Source: Bacteroidota bacterium (GTDB lineage Bacteria > Bacteroidota > Bacteroidia > 2-12-FULL-35-15). From it: a stretch of DNA of 12,163 nucleotides. Where the stretch lies: the NCBI GenBank assembly GCA_023251855.1, contig JAHEYA010000029.1, positions 1-12,163 of the forward strand. Direction: 5' to 3'. A program made the translations under genes and the position numbers. This document shows positions 6,533 to 12,163 of the stretch, piece after piece (within the stretch, counting starts at the first letter, position 1; each line of letters opens with the position of its first letter). The notes under the pieces are model-generated. The model did no database searches and was not told the origin of the DNA. It saw only the letters and a list, made by a program, of their open reading frames with translations.

Positions 6533-9058
6533 ATGAAAATTCTGAATCCTAAATCCATAACCCTTAATATTTGTATTCTCATCAATGCCCTATTCTCTGG
6601 GTTTGCGGTGCAGCAGAGCTTTGCACAGTGTGTTGATTACGAAGTGCACGCTTGCATCGATGTTATCGATTTTCTACATGTTCAAGGAAATCAAATGTGG
6701 TGGGTGCATCAGGGTGGTTCCAACCCCGGGCAACATTCAAGTTGTTCAGGCGATGTATTATCAGTAAACGGTACTCCATGGGGTAGCTGGAACGTACCTT
6801 TTACATTAGCTGGCGTTACAGCCTGTATGGATGTTACTTCTGTGGTGATTCTAAACTCCAATATTACCACATTGGTTCAGGCACCAAATGGAAGCAATGG
6901 CTGGGAAACCATCTATAAATTTGATGATAGCGGTCCTTCAGCAGCGCATCCGTATAAAGTTAAATTCACTTTTTGTCCAACTACAATCGTCCCCACATTA
7001 ACATTTACTGTTAGCGCACCTGCTTGTGCAGGAAATGTGATCACCTTCACCTATACAGGTACCGCTTCAACCAGTGCAACATTCAGTTGGGATTTTGGTG
7101 ATGGTACTCCGCCAAGCACTGTTCAAAGCCCTACTCACATTTATGCAACAGCCGGTAATTATAATGTTTCATTAGATGTTACGGATTGTAACGTTCATGC
7201 AGGCCCTACGGTTGTATCAATTCCTGTATCAGCTCCACCAAGCTCCACATTCACTTTTACATCGCCTGCTTGTATAGGTGCAAATACTACATTTAGCTAT
7301 ACAGGTAGCGGTTTACCCGGTGATACCTATATATGGAATTTTGGTGGAGGAACCATTGTTTCCGGCACAGGTCAAGGTCCTTATCAAGTTAATTGGGCAA
7401 CACAAGGCACAAAAATAATTACACTAAGTGTTGATGAAAATGGCTGCGTTTCTCCACTCACAACCGATTCTATAATAGTGAGCCCTGTACCAATTGCTAC
7501 GTTTATTCCTCCTTCCGGACAGTGTGAAGGGAGTAATAATTTCAGCTTTACTGCAGGAGGTAATTTTATTCCGGGGTGTACCTTTGTATGGTCGTTTGCA
7601 AATGCATCAATTGATACATCCCTTGTACAAAATCCTTCAGGAGTTGTTTTTTCATCAACCGGTTATCATACGGTTACTATGAATTTTGTGAAAAATGGCT
7701 GTGTTAGCAATACGTATGTGGATTCTGTGAAAATTTACACAATGCCTTTTGCTGATTTTGGGTCTGCTGATGTATGTTTACACTTACCAATGAGTTTTGC
7801 CGATTCATCAATAGTTGCGGGGGATACTATTTCGGGCTGGTTGTGGAATTTCGCTGATGGGACACCATCCGGAACAACTCAAACAATTTCACATACATTT
7901 TTAAACCCTGGAACGTTTCCTGTTTCTTTAATTTGCACTACTACCAAGGGTTGTAAAGACACTATCGTTCAAAACGTAATTGTTCATCCTTTACCCAAAG
8001 CAAAATATACCGCAACAAACGTGTGTGATGGCGATAATGTTTTGTTTGCAAGCAATTCAACATTAGCTCCTCCTGATGTAATACAAACTTACGCCTGGAA
8101 TTTTGGAGACAACAGTTCGGTTAGCACAACCCAAACAACCTCGCATCTCTATGCTGCAGTGGGTTCTTATGTTGTTCAGTTAGTAGTGGTTTCTGATTTT
8201 GGTTGTTCCGATTCTATTTCAAAAACAAGCATTGTACATCCTAATCCTGTTGCAAAATTTACGGTAAATGATACTTCCGGATGTGCTCCACTTTGTGTTT
8301 CATTTACAGATTCTTCAAGTGTTGTTGCTGGTTCAATAAATTATTATATCCTACATTGGGCATGGAGTGTAGGTGATGGAAGCGCTGTAGGTACCTCAAA
8401 AGACTTTGAACATTGTTATACTAATACTTCAATTGACTCCGTTGAATATTTTACAGTAAGCCTTACAGTTACTACCGATAGTGGTTGTGTGGCAACAGTA
8501 TCAAAAAATAATTTAATTACGGTTTATCCTAATCCTAAAGCCGAATTTTCTGCTAGTCCGGAATCAACTGAATATACGGATCCTTTGATTTCTGTTACAA
8601 ATACTTCGGTTGGTGCTACTTTATGGAATTGGGATTTTGATGATATGGATACCTCTTTTATTGCTAACCCTTTACCACACAGTTATAAAGATACAGGCAC
8701 TTACACAATAACACTTATTGCTTCTACGCAGTACGGTTGTAGGGACACTACCAATCATAAAATCACCATTGAGCCTGAATTTTTATTTTACATTCCAAAT
8801 GCTTTCTCCCCCGATGGTGACCATACGAATGAAACATTCTCCGGAAAAGGCTTGTTCATCAGCGAATACAACATGTCTATTTTTGATCGCTGGGGAAATT
8901 TAATTTATTTTACCGATACTATTAATTTACCTTGGGATGGGAAAGCCAATCATGACAGCGAAATAGCGATGCGTGATGTATATATTTATTCTTTTAAGAT
9001 TATTGATGTAAAAAAGAAAAAACACAATTACATTGGAACAGTAACATTGGTGAGGTAG
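6533..9058 (+). CDS. Secreted multi-PKD protein with T9SS type B sorting domain (first of pair)
   Basis: This protein has 841 aa. The signal peptide covers residues 1-32 (ends SFAQ before Cys33). Residues 33-150 form an unrecognised domain with five Cys (33, 41, 71, 98, 148) and aromatic/His motifs MWWVHQGG and PWGSW. About seven PKD-like Ig-fold repeats follow, near 155-233, 237-317 and 320-402 (second and third degenerate), then 404-485, 487-569, 571-665 and 667-747. Their hallmark is W-x-F-G/A-D-G (FSWDFGDG at 184-191, WLWNFADG at 436-443), with linkers such as VHPLP, VHPNP and VYPNP. Residues 749-841 are the gliding-motility-associated C-terminal domain: YIPNAFSPDGD, FDRWGN, WDGK, closing GTVTLVR. 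Such a protein is exported by Sec, then carried across the outer membrane by T9SS and held on the surface or released. PKD repeats typically act as spacers or adhesive stalks. The second gene starts 20 bp downstream, so the two are probably co-transcribed. Confidence 0.9.
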   Translation: MKILNPKSITLNICILINALFSGFAVQQSFAQCVDYEVHACIDVIDFLHVQGNQMWWVHQGGSNPGQHSSCSGDVLSVNGTPWGSWNVPFTLAGVTACMDVTSVVILNSNITTLVQAPNGSNGWETIYKFDDSGPSAAHPYKVKFTFCPTTIVPTLTFTVSAPACAGNVITFTYTGTASTSATFSWDFGDGTPPSTVQSPTHIYATAGNYNVSLDVTDCNVHAGPTVVSIPVSAPPSSTFTFTSPACIGANTTFSYTGSGLPGDTYIWNFGGGTIVSGTGQGPYQVNWATQGTKIITLSVDENGCVSPLTTDSIIVSPVPIATFIPPSGQCEGSNNFSFTAGGNFIPGCTFVWSFANASIDTSLVQNPSGVVFSSTGYHTVTMNFVKNGCVSNTYVDSVKIYTMPFADFGSADVCLHLPMSFADSSIVAGDTISGWLWNFADGTPSGTTQTISHTFLNPGTFPVSLICTTTKGCKDTIVQNVIVHPLPKAKYTATNVCDGDNVLFASNSTLAPPDVIQTYAWNFGDNSSVSTTQTTSHLYAAVGSYVVQLVVVSDFGCSDSISKTSIVHPNPVAKFTVNDTSGCAPLCVSFTDSSSVVAGSINYYILHWAWSVGDGSAVGTSKDFEHCYTNTSIDSVEYFTVSLTVTTDSGCVATVSKNNLITVYPNPKAEFSASPESTEYTDPLISVTNTSVGATLWNWDFDDMDTSFIANPLPHSYKDTGTYTITLIASTQYGCRDTTNHKITIEPEFLFYIPNAFSPDGDHTNETFSGKGLFISEYNMSIFDRWGNLIYFTDTINLPWDGKANHDSEIAMRDVYIYSFKIIDVKKKKHNYIGTVTLVR
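7742..9058 (+). repeat. Paralogous block, copy 1 (four PKD repeats plus sorting domain)
   Basis: Residues 404-841 of this protein align one-to-one and in order with residues 482-915 of the next (10522-11826). Both contain DSSIVA, GCKDTIV, VHPLP, SDFGC-DSISKT, TTDSGC-AT-SKNN, ASTQYGCRDT/VSTQYSCRDT and the same 90-residue tail. The tail contains a 33-bp stretch identical in DNA (8891-8923 and 11659-11691), and the last 18 bases of both genes are identical. This is a tandem duplication of the C-terminal chassis. Confidence 0.85.
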
Positions 9059-9078
9059 TTAAAACAAGTTTTACATAA

Positions 9079-11826
9079 ATGAGAATTAATTTTGATAAAA
9101 ATTTCATTTTCAAACTCAATGATGTTTTTCTAGATAATTATTTTTTTACTCGATTTTTTTTGTTCTTACTTGCTTTTTTGTTCATAAACGACTGTAATGC
9201 ACAGAACGTTTTTCTCTCAAAACAAATTTTTAACTATACCGGTACCGATCAAGTTCTTACAATCCCTGCCTGTGTATATCAAATCAAACTAAAAACATGG
9301 GGTGCTGGTGGAGGTGGCTCTAGTTATCAGTCACAGAATGGTGGTGGAGGAGGCGGGGGGTATACCGAAGGGTTCCTTGTTGTAAACCCAGGAGATGTGT
9401 TTTCAGTAATGGTGGGTGAAGGGGGAGCCTGTGATGGAACAGTGGATAATTTTTCATATGGTTTTGGGGGCGCATTTTCAAGCCAAAATTATGGGGGGTT
9501 TGGGGGTGGCTTATCCGGAATTTTTACTGGTAGTGCAGCGATAACTCAAGCAGACCAAATACGTGCTTTACTTATTTCTGGTGGTGGTGGTGGTGCAGAA
9601 AGAGATGCACCAAGTACTTATTGCACCTCAGGCGGACAAGGAGGTGATATTAATTTTGGAGGAGGCATGCCCAGCTTGCAAGGTGAAGGCGGGGGGCCAA
9701 ATATTGGAGGTGGCGGAGGTGGAGGGTATAATGGTGGAATAAAAACATTGCGCCTTTCAGGTAATGGTATATATTATGCCGGAGAAGGAGGAACCAACTT
9801 TATACACTCATCTGTAACAGCGGGTGTATCGCTGGCTTCAACCGACTTTGGAAATTGGAATACTTTCCCGGCAACATACAAGGATCCTCCTAATATTGCC
9901 GATATTGATTATACTCCATGGGTAAATTCATCTAACCCAGGCATTGGCACAGGAAGTATGTACACTTATTTTAGGGCAGGCAATGGAAGAGTTGTAGTAG
10001 AATTTTATGGTCTCGCCCTTGTCCCTTTGGTAAACATAACTGCAATTCCAACATCAATATGTTCGGGCGAAGATGTTGTATTTAGTGCGACTCCAACCAA
10101 TAATGGAGCAAACCCAGCGTATCAATGGCAATTGAATGGAGTAAACATACTTGGTGCAACGGGAACTGCATATTCAGCAAACACATTGAACAATGGTGAT
10201 ATAATCGGAGTCGTATTAGTCTCTGATTGTGCGGTTTCTGCGGTAGCAACCGATACATTAGTTGTTCATCCTAATCCGATTTCTAATTTTAACACGATAC
10301 CTGTTTGCAATGGTGTTGCCACAGTTTTTAGCGATGGTTCTAATACAGCTTCTGGCAGCCTAAGCTCATGGGAATGGGATTTTGGTGATATAAGCCCTTT
10401 TAGCAATAGTCCGGGCCCTTCTCATCTTTATTCTAACGGGGGCAATTACAACGCAACATTAATTGTGAAAAATAATTTTGGCTGTGCAGATACTATCACA
10501 AAGCCTGTTCAGGTGTTTTATAAACCAACAGCCGCTTTCGCATTTAATGATGCATGTTTAAACCAGATTGTGAATTTTACTGATTCGTCAATCGTGGCAA
10601 GCGGAACTATATCAGATTGGTTATGGAACTATGCTGATGGCAGCCTTTTTGGAACCTCTCAAAATAGCAGCCATACTTACACAAACGCTGGTTCGTATCT
10701 TGTTTCGCTTATAGCCACTAGCAATAATGGATGTAAAGACACCATAGTAAAAACTACGGTAGTGCATCCATTACCGTTTGCACAATTTTTAGTTACTAAT
10801 GTTTGTGAAGGAAGCAGCTCTGTTTTTATTGATGAATCAACTATTTCCACACCTGATGCATTGCAATTCTGGACTTGGAATTTTGGAGATGGAAGTCCGG
10901 CTGGAGCTACTCAAAATCCGTCTCATGTTTATCAAACGCCTGGCAACCATGTTGTTCAGTTAATAACAATTTCTGATTTTGGATGTTTAGATTCAATTTC
11001 AAAAACCCTTATTGTAAATCCGAGTCCTATTGTGAAGTTTTCAGCAAGTGATACCACAGGATGTTCACCTCTTTGTATTACTTTTTCAGATTTGTCAGCT
11101 TCATCAATAATAACTATTGATCAATGGGTATGGAATGTTGGCGATGGTAGCAGTTCGGGGAATTCGCAAAATTTTGATCATTGCTATATCAACACTTCTG
11201 TTGATTCGATTGCTCGTTTTACTATTAGCCTTACCGTAACAACTGATAGTGGCTGTATTGCGACCGGATCGAAAAATAATTATATCAATGTTTACCCTAA
11301 CCCAATAGCTGAATTTTCAGTTAATCCCAGTGCTACTTCTATAACAGATCCAATCATTTCAGTTTCAAACATCTCTTCAGGAGCAAGTTTTTGGGATTGG
11401 AATTTTGGTGGCGGAGTAATCTCATCAATGCAAAACCCTGTATCTCAAATATATCAGGACACAGGCACTTATCGAATCGCATTGATTGTATCTACTCAAT
11501 ATAGCTGCAGAGATACTGCGTATAAAACAATCACAATTGAACCCGACTTTATATTTTATATTCCAAATGCATTTACACCTGATGGTGATGGCACAAACGA
11601 TACTTTTATAGGCAAAGGAATTTTTATAAAAGAATTTGAAATGATGATCTTTGATAGGTGGGGAAATTTAATTTATTTTACCGATACTATTGATCTACCA
11701 TGGGATGGTAAAGCCAATCACGGCAGTGAAATAGCTCAAGAGGATGTATATGTTTATTCGATTAAGGTTTTCGATTTTAAAAACCTAAAACACAAATATA
11801 TCGGAACGGTAACATTGGTGAGGTAG
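9079..11826 (+). CDS. Secreted glycine-rich/PKD protein with T9SS type B sorting domain (second of pair)
   Basis: This protein has 915 aa. The signal peptide is unusually long: about 25 polar/aromatic residues, a Phe/Leu core (FFLFLLAFLFI), and cleavage near NAQ at 40-42. The first ATG is the only usable start because the next Met is residue 111. Residues about 44-310 form a glycine-rich domain that opens FNYTGTDQVLTIPACVYQI, then WGAGGGG, GGGGGGGY, LLISGGGGGAERD, NIGGGGGGGYNGG, and closes GNGRVVVEFYG. This matches the ALK/LTK-type and bacterial glycine-rich domain families. Residues 316-398 are an Ig-like domain (YQWQLNGVNILGA). Five PKD repeats follow near 400-480, 482-563, 565-647, 649-740 and 742-822 (WEWDFGD, WTWNFGDGSP, WVWNVGDG), then the type B sorting domain at 823-915 (YIPNAFTPDGDGTND, FDRWGN, WDGK, GTVTLVR). 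It is expected to be a T9SS-exported surface or released protein; the ligand is unknown. It converges on the msrB gene with only five bases between stops. Confidence 0.9.
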   Translation: MRINFDKNFIFKLNDVFLDNYFFTRFFLFLLAFLFINDCNAQNVFLSKQIFNYTGTDQVLTIPACVYQIKLKTWGAGGGGSSYQSQNGGGGGGGYTEGFLVVNPGDVFSVMVGEGGACDGTVDNFSYGFGGAFSSQNYGGFGGGLSGIFTGSAAITQADQIRALLISGGGGGAERDAPSTYCTSGGQGGDINFGGGMPSLQGEGGGPNIGGGGGGGYNGGIKTLRLSGNGIYYAGEGGTNFIHSSVTAGVSLASTDFGNWNTFPATYKDPPNIADIDYTPWVNSSNPGIGTGSMYTYFRAGNGRVVVEFYGLALVPLVNITAIPTSICSGEDVVFSATPTNNGANPAYQWQLNGVNILGATGTAYSANTLNNGDIIGVVLVSDCAVSAVATDTLVVHPNPISNFNTIPVCNGVATVFSDGSNTASGSLSSWEWDFGDISPFSNSPGPSHLYSNGGNYNATLIVKNNFGCADTITKPVQVFYKPTAAFAFNDACLNQIVNFTDSSIVASGTISDWLWNYADGSLFGTSQNSSHTYTNAGSYLVSLIATSNNGCKDTIVKTTVVHPLPFAQFLVTNVCEGSSSVFIDESTISTPDALQFWTWNFGDGSPAGATQNPSHVYQTPGNHVVQLITISDFGCLDSISKTLIVNPSPIVKFSASDTTGCSPLCITFSDLSASSIITIDQWVWNVGDGSSSGNSQNFDHCYINTSVDSIARFTISLTVTTDSGCIATGSKNNYINVYPNPIAEFSVNPSATSITDPIISVSNISSGASFWDWNFGGGVISSMQNPVSQIYQDTGTYRIALIVSTQYSCRDTAYKTITIEPDFIFYIPNAFTPDGDGTNDTFIGKGIFIKEFEMMIFDRWGNLIYFTDTIDLPWDGKANHGSEIAQEDVYVYSIKVFDFKNLKHKYIGTVTLVR
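9208..10008 (+). other. Region encoding the glycine-rich domain
   Basis: This segment (residues 44-310) is visibly GGN-rich against an AT-rich background. It holds G-run clusters at 9340-9360 (six G-runs including a G6), a GGT x5 tract at 9580-9594, further G6 runs at 9493-9498 and 9691-9696, and a GG-run cluster at 9706-9726. The tracts encode polyglycine and could form two-tetrad G-quadruplexes in the mRNA. GGT-unit slippage would lengthen or shorten polyglycine in frame, whereas G6 slippage would frameshift the gene. Confidence 0.7.
10522..11826 (+). repeat. Paralogous block, copy 2 (four PKD repeats plus sorting domain)
   Basis: This is the partner of 7742-9058. The repeat order is conserved and the lengths are nearly equal (434 versus 438 residues). 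DNA similarity is also visible outside the tail, for example a shared 12-mer GTTGTTCAGTTA near 8172 and 10952 followed by closely similar sequence. Copy 2 keeps the canonical PDGDGTND of the sorting domain, while copy 1 has PDGDHTNE. Confidence 0.85.
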
Positions 11827-11831
11827 AGCAA

Positions 11832-12163
11832 CTATTTTTTAAAGTCAATAGAAACCGAGTTGATGCAATAACGCAATCCGGTAGGTTTAGGGCCATCATC
11901 AAATACATGACCAAGGTGCCCGCCACACTTGGCACAGGTAATTTCAGTACGCATCATTCCTGCGCTTCCATCTTTTGAATAAACAATTTTACTTGAATCA
12001 AGTACATCTGAAAAACTTGGCCAGCCGCATCCTGCATCAAATTTTGTATCCGACCTGAATAATTCGGCACCGCAAGCAGCACACATATAAGTTCCTTTTT
12101 CTGTAAATTTATAAAACTTGCCTGTGAACGGAACTTCAGTACCCTTCTGACGCATTACTTTAT
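11832..12163 (-). CDS. msrB: Peptide-methionine (R)-S-oxide reductase MsrB (partial, 5' end beyond window)
   Basis: MsrB reduces methionine-R-sulfoxide in proteins back to methionine, with electrons usually from thioredoxin. Numbering from the first visible Met (codon 12153-12155), the zinc-binding pairs are CAAC (25-28) and CAKC (74-77). GCGWPSF (42-48) holds the presumed resolving Cys43, GGHLGHVFDDGP (78-89) is the conserved core, and RYCIN (95-99) carries the catalytic Cys97. All key residues are intact. That Met is probably not the start: the frame stays open to the edge and reads K-V-M-R-Q-K-G-T-E, which matches the internal V/M-R-x-K-G-T-E segment of full-length MsrB, so 30 or more N-terminal residues (and any signal peptide) lie outside. 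Whether the enzyme is cytoplasmic or exported therefore cannot be told. It is transcribed towards the PKD genes, and no terminator is seen in the 5-bp gap. Confidence 0.93.
   Translation of the reverse strand, partial: KVMRQKGTEVPFTGKFYKFTEKGTYMCAACGAELFRSDTKFDAGCGWPSFSDVLDSSKIVYSKDGSAGMMRTEITCAKCGGHLGHVFDDGPKPTGLRYCINSVSIDFKK

Noticed and set aside
9060..9073. TAAAAC-AA-GTTTTA inverted repeat between the two PKD genes as a terminator
   Set aside because: The arms are six A/T-rich base pairs with a two-base loop and no T-tract; it is too weak to terminate transcription and sits right before the next start codon.
6533..11826. Internal protein repeats as a CRISPR array or mobile element
   Set aside because: The repeats are coding PKD domains of about 80-95 residues with diverged DNA; there are no short identical spaced repeats, transposase gene or terminal inverted repeats.
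12153..12155. ATG as the true start of msrB
   Set aside because: The frame stays open upstream and reads Lys-Val before this Met, matching the internal part of full-length MsrB, so the gene is cut by the window edge.

Overview
The window is AT-rich and its proteins point to a member of the Bacteroidota. Two large exported proteins end in a type B (CHU_C / gliding-motility-type) sorting domain of the type IX secretion system (T9SS). Start codons lack Shine-Dalgarno sequences and are preceded by A/T-rich leaders. The best promoter candidate has the Bacteroidota -7 form TAnnTTTG. I cannot name the genus or species.

Layout. (1) Positions 1-209, minus strand: the 5' part of a small exported PepSY-like protein, cut by the window edge. 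(2) 210-559: a gene-free, very AT-rich divergent intergenic region. Its right end holds a TAnnTTTG element flanked by two perfect palindromes. (3) 560-6387, plus strand: four closely spaced genes (gaps 52, 5 and 5 bp), probably one operon. They encode a LolA-like periplasmic/lipoprotein-sorting-type protein, a large exported Asp-box (BNR/VPS10-sortilin-like) beta-propeller protein, an acyl-CoA dehydrogenase with an isovaleryl/long-chain-type active-site layout, and a short-chain dehydrogenase most like peroxisomal trans-2-enoyl-CoA reductase (PECR), which lacks the classical YxxxK pair. (4) 6388-6532: a short intergenic region with a weak promoter candidate. (5) 6533-11826, plus strand: two tandem paralogous secreted proteins of 841 and 915 aa. 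They share a C-terminal block of four PKD repeats plus the sorting domain, but their N-terminal modules are unrelated: a Trp/His/Cys-containing domain I do not recognise in the first, and an ALK/LTK-like glycine-rich domain in the second. (6) 11832-12163, minus strand: methionine sulfoxide reductase B, convergent with the second PKD gene and cut at its 5' end by the window edge.

How it fits together. The first four plus-strand genes pair two envelope/exported proteins with two acyl-CoA enzymes. The acyl-CoA enzymes are a plausible functional pair, but the link to the propeller gene is only positional. The PKD tandem looks like a duplicated adhesin or surface-protein chassis that swaps N-terminal modules. 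No T9SS machinery gene or PorP/SprF-type partner is visible in the window. Nothing here amounts to a clear new defence or mobile system. The most unusual items are the modular PKD pair with its two N-terminal domains, the PECR-like enzyme without the classical catalytic residues, and the double palindrome around the operon promoter.
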